Position numbers and translations under genes: made by a program
Notes under the pieces: model-generated
What the model saw: only the letters and a program-made list of their open reading frames with translations
What the model was told of the DNA's origin: nothing
The model's database searches: none
Shown here: positions 36,206-44,355 of the stretch, piece by piece
Position numbering within the stretch: position 1 is the first letter of the stretch
Layout: each line of letters begins with the position of its first letter
Source of the DNA: Ruminococcus sp. AM36-2AA
Lineage (GTDB): Bacteria; Bacillota; Clostridia; Lachnospirales; Lachnospiraceae
Direction: 5' to 3'
NCBI RefSeq assembly: GCF_003461955.1
Contig: NZ_QTYB01000004.1
Span: forward strand, 62,001 to 126,000
Length of the DNA stretch: 64,000 bases

Positions 36206-37231
36206 TCACTTTTCTTTTACTGCGTTCTTTGCATATTCCGTCTGCACCAGTTCTTCATACTCTGCACGTTCGCCTAGCTCTCCTGCATCTTCCAAGATAT
36301 CCTGCAGAAGCTCAAAGCTGTCTTTCTTAAAGATCAGATTTTCTTTCCAGGTGTCCTGATCATAGTACCGCTTCACAATGGTAGTGATCGTGTCGATATC
36401 TGTTTCTTTAAACTGGGGTGCGATCACTTCTGCGATCTCCTCCGGCGTATGACTCTGCACATAGTCCATACCTTTCTGAAGTGCATTTGTGAATTTCTGG
36501 ATGATCTCCGGGTTTTCTTTCATGTAACTTGTTTTTACACTGTAAGATGTGTAAGGCACATACCCGGATGCTTCCCCAAGCGATGCCACCACATGGCCTG
36601 CGCCTTCTTTTTCCAGAATTGTGGCAGATGGCTCAAACTCTACGGTATACGCCGCAGAATCATCCCCTGTAAAAGCCGCCGCCGTGGAACCGAAATCAAT
36701 ACTCTGGTCAATGGTCAGATCTTTCTGCGGGTCAATGCCGTTTTTCTTCAGGATATATTCAAATACCATTTCCGGCATGCCGCCTTTTCGCCCGCCAAGA
36801 ACTTTCTTTCCTTTCAGATCTTCCCACTTGAAATCCGGCATCTCTTCTCTTGCAACAAGAAAATTTCCCGCGCGTTGGGTCAGCTGGGCGAAGTTCACGG
36901 CCGGATCAGTTGCCCCTTCCTGACAGGCATAGATGGATGCTTCCGCTCCCATAAATCCAATATCCGCTTCCCCGGAGATCAGCGCAGTCAACACTTTATC
37001 TGCTCCGAATCCAGTTACCAGCGTAAGATCCAGACCTTCTTCTTCAAAATATCCTTCTTCGATTGCCACATACTGCGGCGCATAGAAAATCGAATGGGCT
37101 ACTTCATTCAATGTAACTTTGGTAAGCTTCTCTTCTGTTCCATCCCTCTTTGCAGCAAATACTCCCGCCGGCAGTGCTGTCACAGCCAGGACAACAGCTG
37201 CCGCCAGTGAGATCCATTTTTTATTTTTCAT
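36206..37231 (-). CDS. NMT1/THI5-like ABC substrate-binding protein
   Basis: 341 residues with a clear signal peptide (MKNKKWISLAAAVVLAVTAL, ending near VFAAK). The periplasmic-type fold shows TKVTLNEVAHSIFYAPQYVA, EEGLDLTLVTGFGADKVL, ALISGEADIGFMGAEASI and KVLGGRKGGMPEMVFEYIL. Relatives bind thiamine precursors, sulfonates or nitrate. No permease or ATPase lies beside it. There is no lipobox Cys at the signal cleavage site, unusual for a Gram-positive binding protein, so its membrane attachment is unclear. Confidence 0.8.
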   Translation of the reverse strand: MKNKKWISLAAAVVLAVTALPAGVFAAKRDGTEEKLTKVTLNEVAHSIFYAPQYVAIEEGYFEEEGLDLTLVTGFGADKVLTALISGEADIGFMGAEASIYACQEGATDPAVNFAQLTQRAGNFLVAREEMPDFKWEDLKGKKVLGGRKGGMPEMVFEYILKKNGIDPQKDLTIDQSIDFGSTAAAFTGDDSAAYTVEFEPSATILEKEGAGHVVASLGEASGYVPYTSYSVKTSYMKENPEIIQKFTNALQKGMDYVQSHTPEEIAEVIAPQFKETDIDTITTIVKRYYDQDTWKENLIFKKDSFELLQDILEDAGELGERAEYEELVQTEYAKNAVKEK

Positions 37232-37309
37232 GCAGATACTCCTTTAAGAAACTTCTGCTGTTAGGATATGCATAAAGGAATGAAAGGTTCAAAATTTCTT
37301 TTTATTATC

Positions 37310-37341
37310 GTCAAGTGGATATTCGCAATCCGCTTCGCTAC
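37310..37341. repeat. Structured repeat, partial copy C
   Basis: 32 bp matching the first half of the full copies (GTCAAGTGGATATTCGC then AATCCGCTTCGCTAC). On the minus strand its end overlaps the GH3 stop codon TAG (37340-37338). Confidence 0.75.
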
Positions 37342-39587
37342 TTGTTCAGTTTCTCAATAACACTGTCAAGCTCTTTTCTGGAAACTCCGGCAAACCCCAT
37401 CAGAGCACGTAATGGCATGGAATCTGTCATAGCCATGGTCATCTCTTCGCTGACAGCCTCAGAAGCAGCTTCAGAACCAGCTTCCCCGGAAAGATACTTT
37501 TGGATCAGTTTTTTGGCTGCTTCTGCTGTTTCCGGATTTCGGAGCAAATCTCCAAGTGTGGTATTCATATGAACATGCATGGGAAGCCTCTGACTGCTGT
37601 TCAGATGAAGTGTCTCTGTGAGACGGATGTCTCTTGAAGAAGCTCCCACCAGTATCTCATAGTCTCCACTGGCAGCAAACCAGTCATGGAGTTCCGTATT
37701 GTACCATGCAAAGCTTCGTTTATTCAGTTCCATCGTAACTGTTTTTGTCTCACCTGGCTCCAGGAAAACCTTTTCAAAGCCCTTCAGCTCCTTTTCAGGA
37801 CGGATGGCAGAGCCTGTCAGGTCTCTGATATAGAGCTGTACCACTTCTTTTCCGGCAGATTTTCCTGTATTTGTTACATCTGCGTAAACCATGACGGTGT
37901 CTTTTTCTGTAGGATTTTCCATGGATAACTTAAGATTACTGTAAGCAAATGTAGTATAAGAAAGACCATATCCAAATGGAAAAGCCACATCCATTTCTTT
38001 TGTATCATAGTAACGGTATCCTACAAATATTCCCTCACGATACTCCACCTTTTCTCCACCGCCAAAATTCAGATACGACGGATTGTCTGACAGCTTCAAA
38101 GGCATAGTCTCCGCAAGCTTGCCGCTTGGGTTTATTTTTCCATAGAGGATATTTGCTGCTGCAGCTCCGCCAGCCTGTCCACCAAGATATGTTTCCAGAA
38201 GTCCCTTAATCTCTCCAAGCCACGGCATTTCCACAGGAGAACCATTGTGAAGAACGATCACAGTATTGGGCTGTACTTTCAGGATTTCTGTTATAAGGCG
38301 GTTCTGACATTCTGGAAGTCTCATGTGGGAACGGTCATACCCTTCAGATTCAAAGCTTTCAGGAAGTCCTGCAAAGATCACGGCTTTGTCCGCCTCAGCA
38401 GCTGCTTTCACAGCCTCATCAGCAAGCGCCTTGTCATAAAAATCTCTGTCTGCCGGGAAGCCTTCTGCGTAAACTACCTGTGCATCACAGGGAACAGAAT
38501 CCAGTACATTTGTTGTCTTAAAACAATTGATGTGTGAGCTGCCACCTCCCTGAAAACGGGGATTTCTGGCAAAGCCGCCAATAAATGCAGCTTTTTCAGA
38601 GGTTTTCAGCGGCAGGATGTGATTTTCATTTTTCAGAAGGACCATGGATTCTTCTGCAATATGCTGAGCCTCTTCATGATCCTTTTCCATGGTAAATTCC
38701 TGGGGCTTACGATGGTCTGCATATTCAAAAATAATACGGAGGATACGTTCTACAGCCTGATCCAGGATTTTCTCCTCCAACGCTCCATCTTTTACCGCCT
38801 TTACGATCATGGCGTCATTGTCTCCTCCGGAGGCCGGCATTTCAAGCTCAAGTCCTGCCTCAAGACCTTTTACACGGTCATTAACAGCTCCCCAGTCTGA
38901 CATAACATAACCCTTAAATCCCCATTCTCCACGAAGCACATCTGTAAGAAGCCATTTGTTCTCGGACGCAAAAGTACCATTGATTTGATTATAGGAACAC
39001 ATAAAGGTGTACGGCTGTGCCTTTTTTACAGCTGTCTCAAAAGCCGGAAAATAAATTTCACGGAGTGTTCTCTCATCTACTTCTGAAGAACTGCTCATAC
39101 GGCGATATTCCTGATTATTTGCCGCAAAATGCTTGATGGAGGTTCCCACATGCTGAGACTGTACGCCTTTTACAAAGGCGGCAGCGATCTCACCTGCAAG
39201 ATATGGATCCTCAGAGTAATATTCAAAATTTCTTCCACAAAGAGGAGAACGTTTGATATTTACAGCAGGTCCCAGTACAACAGATACATCATTTGCCTGT
39301 GCCTCTCTTCCGATAGCTTTACCCATTTCTTCCATCAGCCCACGGTCAAAAGAGCAGGCACTTAAGACTGCAGGAGGAAAACAGACAGCCTTGATGCTGT
39401 CGTTTATTCCAAGATGGTCGCCTTTTTCATCCTGTTTGCGCAGCCCGTGAGGCCCGTCGCTGACCATCACCTTTGGAATTCCCAGATGTTCCACTTCTTT
39501 CAGATGCCAGAAATCAAGCCCTGAACACATGCCGGCTTTTTCCTCCAGCGTCATCTCACTTACGATTTTTTTTAGATCCCGTTCCAT
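37338..39587 (-). CDS. Glycoside hydrolase family 3 beta-glucosidase-type enzyme
   Basis: 749 residues, no signal peptide, so cytoplasmic. The N-terminal (beta/alpha)8 domain holds the nucleophile Asp231 in GYVMSDWGAV and the sugar-binding blocks VSDGPHGLR, GRNFEYYSEDP and IKHFAANNQE. The C-terminal alpha/beta sandwich has VLHNGSPVEMPW, and a fibronectin type III-like domain follows (PFGYGLSYTTF, VQLYIRD). It likely splits beta-linked glucosides or xylosides imported by an ABC system. The last codons and stop lie in a repeat copy, so the C-terminus may have been altered by its insertion. Confidence 0.9.
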   Translation of the reverse strand: MERDLKKIVSEMTLEEKAGMCSGLDFWHLKEVEHLGIPKVMVSDGPHGLRKQDEKGDHLGINDSIKAVCFPPAVLSACSFDRGLMEEMGKAIGREAQANDVSVVLGPAVNIKRSPLCGRNFEYYSEDPYLAGEIAAAFVKGVQSQHVGTSIKHFAANNQEYRRMSSSSEVDERTLREIYFPAFETAVKKAQPYTFMCSYNQINGTFASENKWLLTDVLRGEWGFKGYVMSDWGAVNDRVKGLEAGLELEMPASGGDNDAMIVKAVKDGALEEKILDQAVERILRIIFEYADHRKPQEFTMEKDHEEAQHIAEESMVLLKNENHILPLKTSEKAAFIGGFARNPRFQGGGSSHINCFKTTNVLDSVPCDAQVVYAEGFPADRDFYDKALADEAVKAAAEADKAVIFAGLPESFESEGYDRSHMRLPECQNRLITEILKVQPNTVIVLHNGSPVEMPWLGEIKGLLETYLGGQAGGAAAANILYGKINPSGKLAETMPLKLSDNPSYLNFGGGEKVEYREGIFVGYRYYDTKEMDVAFPFGYGLSYTTFAYSNLKLSMENPTEKDTVMVYADVTNTGKSAGKEVVQLYIRDLTGSAIRPEKELKGFEKVFLEPGETKTVTMELNKRSFAWYNTELHDWFAASGDYEILVGASSRDIRLTETLHLNSSQRLPMHVHMNTTLGDLLRNPETAEAAKKLIQKYLSGEAGSEAASEAVSEEMTMAMTDSMPLRALMGFAGVSRKELDSVIEKLNK

Positions 39588-39706
39588 AAAAGCACCTCCA
39601 AATGTTTTTTCTTAATATGGACTATAACATCTTCTGATGGTAAAATATAATAAAATATTGCTAAAACTAATAAAATATTGCACTACAACCAGGAGATATC
39701 CACTAT

Positions 39707-40183
39707 ATGAAAAAAATTGACATCAGAGATATCCGTTCTGAAGAAATACTGGCAGTAAACCGAGGAGAGAACACCCTTTTTCAGCGGCGGGAAAATCTTT
39801 CAAAGCATACCTCCTATGCCAGAGAACGCATGCAGTATGATGCCATAAGAAGCGGCCAGGTGGAGCAGATCCTTTCTCTGCTGCAACAGAAGCCAGATGG
39901 AACCGAAGGGATCCTTTCAAAAGATCAGCTCCGTAACAGCAAAAATATGTTTATTGCCGGAATCACCCTTTTTACCAGGGCTGCTATTGACGGTGGTGTA
40001 CCAGAGGAAACAGCCTATTCTTTAAGCGATGGATATATTCAGACAGTAGAAGAATGTACAAACAGCGTTTCCATAGAAAAGCTGTCCCAAAGGGCGGCAG
40101 CACGTTTTGCACAGGAAGTATACGATCCACGGAAGAGAATGGAAATGATACCGTATCTTGTCACATCACGAAACATATGTTAA
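39707..40183 (+). CDS. AraC-type regulator fragment lacking the HTH domain
   Basis: 158 residues with AGGAG ten bases before the ATG. The sequence matches the helical linker of Firmicute AraC regulators (QYDAIRSGQVEQILSLLQQ, LRNSKNMFIAGITLFTRAAI, AYSLSDGYIQTVEE). The protein ends at VTSRNIC, exactly where the DNA-binding helix-turn-helix should begin. No HTH is visible in the other plus frames downstream. The stop overlaps the promoter of the queuosine operon. It is divergent from the GH3 gene, a usual place for its regulator. Either a decayed gene or a protein acting without DNA binding. Confidence 0.65.
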   Translation: MKKIDIRDIRSEEILAVNRGENTLFQRRENLSKHTSYARERMQYDAIRSGQVEQILSLLQQKPDGTEGILSKDQLRNSKNMFIAGITLFTRAAIDGGVPEETAYSLSDGYIQTVEECTNSVSIEKLSQRAAARFAQEVYDPRKRMEMIPYLVTSRNIC

Positions 40184-40330
40184 AATATCCACCGAAACTG
40201 GTTCGAAAACCTCCCAGTATAAAAAACTAGGCAAAGTAAAAAAGAATTTCCGGCTGCACGTATACACAATCTGCAGTCTTTTTACGGATGCTTTTGTTTA
40301 TTGGAGGTGATAAACAAAAGCATTTTTTTT
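40158..40330 (+). promoter_or_regulatory. PreQ1-I riboswitch with promoter and terminator
   Basis: TTGTCA (40158-40163), a 17-bp spacer and TAAAAT (40181-40186) put the RNA start near 40193. The aptamer follows at once: P1 ACTGG (40197-40201) with CCAGT (40214-40218), loop TTCGAAAA, P2 CCT with AGG (40229-40231), and the A-rich tail ATAAAAAACTAGG that defines class I preQ1 sensors. A terminator stem ATGCTTTTGTTTAT / ATAAACAAAAGCAT (40288-40323) with a T-run ends the leader. A middle hairpin (GTAAAAAAGA/TCTTTTTAC) lies between them. Confidence 0.85.
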
Positions 40331-40358
40331 GCTTTGACACAAGTTGGAAAGGAACAAA

Positions 40359-41333
40359 ATGAACAAACGAAAAATCATCATTGACTGCGACCCGGGAATT
40401 GATGACAGCCTGGCCATCATGCTGTCTCTTACATCACCGGAAATCGAAGTACTTGGAATCACCATTGTCTGCGGAAATTCCCCCGTGGAAATGGGATTCG
40501 AAAACGCAAAAAAGATCCTGAAGCAGATGAACCGGCTAGATGTGCCGGTCTATATGGGGGAACCCAGACCTTTGAAGCGGGATTACGTAAACGCTCTGGA
40601 TACTCATGGCGCTGACGGGCTCGGCGAAAGCTTTCTGCCCGAGGTCCCCGGATATCAGCAGGAAATCGGTGCTGTAGATTTTCTCTCCAAGGCGCTGATA
40701 AAAGAAAAAGTCTCCGTGATCGCCCTGGGTCCCATGACAAATCTTGCACGCCTGATCCAGAAAGCCCCGGCAGCTTTTGACCAGATCGAGGAACTGGTAT
40801 CTATGGGCGGTTCTTTTAAAAGCCACGGAAACTGTTCCCCTGTTGCAGAGTATAACTACTGGTGCGATCCGGATGCTGCCGCACTGGTCTATGACACCCT
40901 TCACCAGAATGGAAAAATGATCCACATGATCGGTCTTGATGTGACAAGAAAGATCGTTCTCACTCCTACTCTTCTGGAATATATCTGTCGTCTGAATAAA
41001 GAGACCGGAGAATTTATCCGAAAGATCACGAAATTTTATTTTGACTTTCACTGGGAATGGGAGCATATCATTGGCTGTGTGATCAACGATCCACTGGCAG
41101 TGGCATACTTTCTGGATCCGGATATCTGCCAGGGTTTTGATTCCTATGTACAGATCGAAACCGAAGGAATCTCTCTTGGACAGTCCGTTGTGGATTTCAT
41201 GGATTTTTACCGGAAAACACCAAATACAAAAGTACTGACCGAAGTAGACGTATATGCATTCTTCCAGCTGTTCCTCTCCAGGATCCTTGGTCTGGAACCG
41301 GAAAAACTGGATATTTTGCAGGATTTAATATAA
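40359..41333 (+). CDS. Nucleoside hydrolase, QueK-like (probable queuosine hydrolase)
   Basis: Start at 40359 with AAAGGAAC upstream; 324 residues of the inosine-uridine nucleoside N-ribohydrolase family. The N-terminal Ca2+-binding Asp cluster is present (IIIDCDPGIDDSLAIML), as are ALGPMTNLARLI, EYNYWCDPDAA and the C-terminal NDPLAVAYFLDP. The family releases a base from ribose. Being first under a preQ1 riboswitch and next to an ECF S-component suggests it frees queuine from queuosine, as QueK does in Clostridioides difficile. This is inference from context; ordinary purine or pyrimidine nucleosides remain possible. Confidence 0.8.
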   Translation: MNKRKIIIDCDPGIDDSLAIMLSLTSPEIEVLGITIVCGNSPVEMGFENAKKILKQMNRLDVPVYMGEPRPLKRDYVNALDTHGADGLGESFLPEVPGYQQEIGAVDFLSKALIKEKVSVIALGPMTNLARLIQKAPAAFDQIEELVSMGGSFKSHGNCSPVAEYNYWCDPDAAALVYDTLHQNGKMIHMIGLDVTRKIVLTPTLLEYICRLNKETGEFIRKITKFYFDFHWEWEHIIGCVINDPLAVAYFLDPDICQGFDSYVQIETEGISLGQSVVDFMDFYRKTPNTKVLTEVDVYAFFQLFLSRILGLEPEKLDILQDLI

Positions 41334-41346
41334 GGAGTGACTGAAT

Positions 41347-41907
41347 ATGAAAACAGAAAAAATAAATGTACAGAAAATCTGCCTGATCGCGTTTGCCATC
41401 TGTATTAATTTTGTGGGCGGACAGATCGCTCTTTTCCTGAAGCTCCCCATCTATCTTGACAGTATCGGTACTGTGTTTATCGCTTCCATTCTTGGACCGT
41501 TTTATGGTATGCTTCCCAATCTGATCAGCGGCTTGTTAATGGGAATGACCGTAGATGTTTATTCTCTGTATTATGCTCCGGTGGGAATCGTTCTCGGTTT
41601 TGTGACCGGTCTTGTATACCGGAAATTTCAGCCGAAAAAATGGCAGATCTTTCCGGCGGCCATTGCGATCACCCTTCCGTCAACTCTGATCAGCTCCTGC
41701 ATCACTGCATTTTTGTTCGGCGGGATCACCTCTTCCGGTTCCTCCATTCTTGTACAGCTTCTCGCAAAAACACCTCTTGGAATGGTCGGAAGCTGTTTTG
41801 CAGTCCAGTTTATCACCGATTACATTGACAGAATTCTCTGTCTTGCACTGGCAGCTGTCCTGATGGGAGCATTGCGAAAAAGTATGAAAGAGAGTTTTAT
41901 CCGATGA
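41347..41907 (+). CDS. ECF transporter S-component (QueM/QueT-type, queuosine-precursor uptake)
   Basis: 186 residues with about six hydrophobic helices (KICLIAFAICINFVGGQIAL, TVFIASILGPFYGMLPNLIS, LYYAPVGIVLGFVTGLVY and others). The G-P-x-x-G-M segment after helix 2 is typical of ECF S-components. It lies 13 bp after the nucleoside hydrolase under the preQ1 riboswitch, so import of a queuosine precursor is the best reading. No ATPase or EcfT is adjacent; the shared module at 23504-26027 could energize it. Confidence 0.8.
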   Translation: MKTEKINVQKICLIAFAICINFVGGQIALFLKLPIYLDSIGTVFIASILGPFYGMLPNLISGLLMGMTVDVYSLYYAPVGIVLGFVTGLVYRKFQPKKWQIFPAAIAITLPSTLISSCITAFLFGGITSSGSSILVQLLAKTPLGMVGSCFAVQFITDYIDRILCLALAAVLMGALRKSMKESFIR

Positions 41908-42563
41908 AAATTTTAATTACAGGTACCAGCTCCGGGATCGGAAAGGGATGTGCAGAGTTTTTTCTGAAAAAAGGCCATGAAGTCTATGGCTTCGATAAAA
42001 ATGCCGCCACGATCACTCAGCCCGGATATATCCATTTCTGCCTGGATATCCGGGATAAGGATTCCTACCCGGAACTCCCTCCTGTAGATATCCTGATCGA
42101 CAATGCAGGAACCCAGGACGGAAATGACATTGACGTAAACTTAAAAGGAACCATTTCCATTACCGAACATTACGGAATCCATCCTGATATTTACTCTATT
42201 GTGATGATCGGCTCAGCAAGCGGACATACCGGCTCCGAATTCCCGGAATATGCAGCCAGCAAGGGTGGCGTTCTGGCCTATGCCAAAAATGTGGCAATGC
42301 GGATCGCGCCTTACCAGGCCACCTGCAACAGCCTGGATTTCGGCGGCGTCATGACAGAGCTGAACCGTCCGGTGATGGAGGACAAAAAACTCTGGGATCA
42401 GATCATGGATCTGACTCCGCTGAAGCGGTGGATGACTGTGGATGAAGCTGCAGAATGGATTTATTTTATGGCTGTAAAAAACCGCTTCTGTACAGGCCAG
42501 AATATTCTCATCGATGGCCTGGAAGCCGGAAACTGCAATTTTATCTGGCCGGATGAAACGTGA
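41904..42563 (+). CDS. Short-chain dehydrogenase/reductase in the preQ1-controlled operon
   Basis: 219 residues. The cofactor motif TGTSSGIG is at 7-14, the structural DNAG equivalent is IDNAGT, and the catalytic Ser (GSASG) and Tyr-x3-Lys (YAASKG) are present. The start codon overlaps the S-component stop by 4 bp (ATGA), so translation is coupled. No SDR is part of the known QueK/L/M salvage set as I recall it, so its step is unknown. It could act on a queuosine sugar or cyclopentene group, or on an unrelated substrate. Confidence 0.8.
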   Translation: MKILITGTSSGIGKGCAEFFLKKGHEVYGFDKNAATITQPGYIHFCLDIRDKDSYPELPPVDILIDNAGTQDGNDIDVNLKGTISITEHYGIHPDIYSIVMIGSASGHTGSEFPEYAASKGGVLAYAKNVAMRIAPYQATCNSLDFGGVMTELNRPVMEDKKLWDQIMDLTPLKRWMTVDEAAEWIYFMAVKNRFCTGQNILIDGLEAGNCNFIWPDET

Positions 42564-42749
42564 GATTTCTCTTAACACCGCCAGACGCTCCACAATATAA
42601 AAATCTCCTCTGCCGTCTATTCTGATCTGTGTTATAATAGACCTCATAATACTGGCGTTCCGGTCTATCACTATGCCAAGCAGGCAGATGCCATCTGTCC
42701 ATAAACACAGGATACATTTCCGGAACGCTGTCAACAGGAGGAAATCGTT

Positions 42750-44108
42750 ATGAATATTAAAGAAGAAATCCATTCATTATCAGAAGAAATGCTCACAAAC
42801 CTTGGCAGACTGGTTGCCATCGACTCCCAGCTCGGCACACCTGCCGAAGGAAAGCCTTTCGGTGAAGGCCCTGCAAAAGCCCTGGAAGAAGGTCTCAAGA
42901 TTGCCGATGAGCTTGGTTTTAAAACCGTAAACCTGGACAACTACTGTGGCTATGCAGAAATGGGTGAGGGCGATGAGATCGTTGGAATCGCCGGACATCT
43001 GGATATCGTGCCAGTGGGTGGTGACTGGACTTATGATCCATTTAAGCTTACCCGTGAAGGCGACCATGTATACGGACGTGGAACTACCGATGACAAAGGT
43101 CCGATTCTGGAAGCGCTCTACGCCATGAAGCTTCTCCGCGACCACGGTGTAAAACTGAACAAAAGAGTCCGCCTGATCATGGGCTGCAACGAAGAGACCG
43201 GTTCCAGATGTATGGCTCACTATAACCAGGTAGCCGAAGAGCTCTCCTGTGGTTTCACACCGGATGCCAATTTCCCATGTATCCACGGCGAAAAGGGACA
43301 GCTGGGTATGATGGCCTACTCCAAAAACACCAGGATCCTTTCCATGAACGGCGGTTTTGTTTCCAATGCAATGTGCGACACCTGCACAACTGTTATTCCC
43401 GCCGAAGATGATCTGAAAGAAAAGCTGGAAGCAGCACTTTCCCATACAAAGCTCCAGGAATACAAAGTAACTGAAGAAAATGGTGAGCTTACCATCTACG
43501 CCAAAGGTGTTCCGGCTCATGCCAGCACCCCGCACCTGGGAGTCAATGCTGCAGGTGTAACCTTTGAATGCCTGGCAGAGGCAGGATTTGAAGATGATTT
43601 TGTAAAATTCTATAACTCCCATATCGGCACTGCCTGTGACGGTTCCGGCATCGGTCTGAAATTTGCGGATGAATACGGAGATCTGACCCTGTGCAACGGA
43701 ATCGTAAAAACAGAAAACGGCGTGATCTCCTGCACCATCGATATCCGTGTCCCGGTTACTCTTAAGGAAGCAGAGATCCGCAAAATGTGTGAGGACAAAC
43801 TGGAGGATAAAAACGGACGTATTGAGATCAACAACGTTGTTGCCCCATTATTCTTCCCAAGAGAATCTCCACTGGTAAATGCCCTGTACAAAGCTTATAC
43901 AGATGTAACCGGCGACACAGAGCACAAACCAATGGTCATCGGCGGCGGCACTTACGCAAAATCCCTCAAAAACATCATCGCCTTCGGACCTGAAAAAGAG
44001 GGAATCGACTACCGCATCCACGGAGCCGACGAATTTATCCTGGTTTCCGGTATGGAAGAAGCAGTCCTGATCTATATGGAAGCGATCAGAAATCTGCTTG
44101 CTATCTGA
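42750..44108 (+). CDS. pepV: M20 family dipeptidase (PepV/Sapep type)
   Basis: 452 residues. The metal-binding motif GHLDIVPVGGDWTYDPF is followed by the bridging Asp in GRGTTDDKGP and the Glu pair in CNEETGSR. A C-terminal metal His is in DYRIHGADEF. The lid domain carries GVPAHAS. It is a cytoplasmic dipeptidase with broad specificity. An extended -10 (TGTTATAAT, 42631-42638) precedes it, and AGGAGG lies before the ATG. Confidence 0.9.
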   Translation: MNIKEEIHSLSEEMLTNLGRLVAIDSQLGTPAEGKPFGEGPAKALEEGLKIADELGFKTVNLDNYCGYAEMGEGDEIVGIAGHLDIVPVGGDWTYDPFKLTREGDHVYGRGTTDDKGPILEALYAMKLLRDHGVKLNKRVRLIMGCNEETGSRCMAHYNQVAEELSCGFTPDANFPCIHGEKGQLGMMAYSKNTRILSMNGGFVSNAMCDTCTTVIPAEDDLKEKLEAALSHTKLQEYKVTEENGELTIYAKGVPAHASTPHLGVNAAGVTFECLAEAGFEDDFVKFYNSHIGTACDGSGIGLKFADEYGDLTLCNGIVKTENGVISCTIDIRVPVTLKEAEIRKMCEDKLEDKNGRIEINNVVAPLFFPRESPLVNALYKAYTDVTGDTEHKPMVIGGGTYAKSLKNIIAFGPEKEGIDYRIHGADEFILVSGMEEAVLIYMEAIRNLLAI

Positions 44109-44140
44109 AAAATACTATAGAAAGATAGGAGAATTTTTAT

Positions 44141-44347
44141 ATGAAAGCACATAAATACTGGTCACTTGGAGCATTGCTCTGCATGACAGGTGCTTTTTAC
44201 ACAGGCTACAGAAAATTCATGAAAGCACACAAATATTTCTCTTTCGGCACACTGTTTTGTATGATCATGGCTATCTGGTCCGGTCACAAAATGATCACTC
44301 CCTCAAAAAGATCGCAGGAAAAAGAATGTCCTGCTGACAACAAATAA
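44141..44347 (+). CDS. Small membrane protein built from a tandem duplication
   Basis: 68 residues with a GATAGGAG site. The sequence is two copies of a 26-residue unit: MKAHKYWSLGALLCMTGAFY and MKAHKYFSFGTLFCMIMAIW, each one hydrophobic helix, then a polar tail (KRSQEKECPADNK). The same KAHKY start and x-LxCM core show recent internal duplication. I do not recognise a function. It lies 32 bp after pepV and 8 bp before the HAD gene, so it is probably co-transcribed with them. Confidence 0.6.
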   Translation: MKAHKYWSLGALLCMTGAFYTGYRKFMKAHKYFSFGTLFCMIMAIWSGHKMITPSKRSQEKECPADNK

Positions 44348-44355
44348 CTGCAAAT

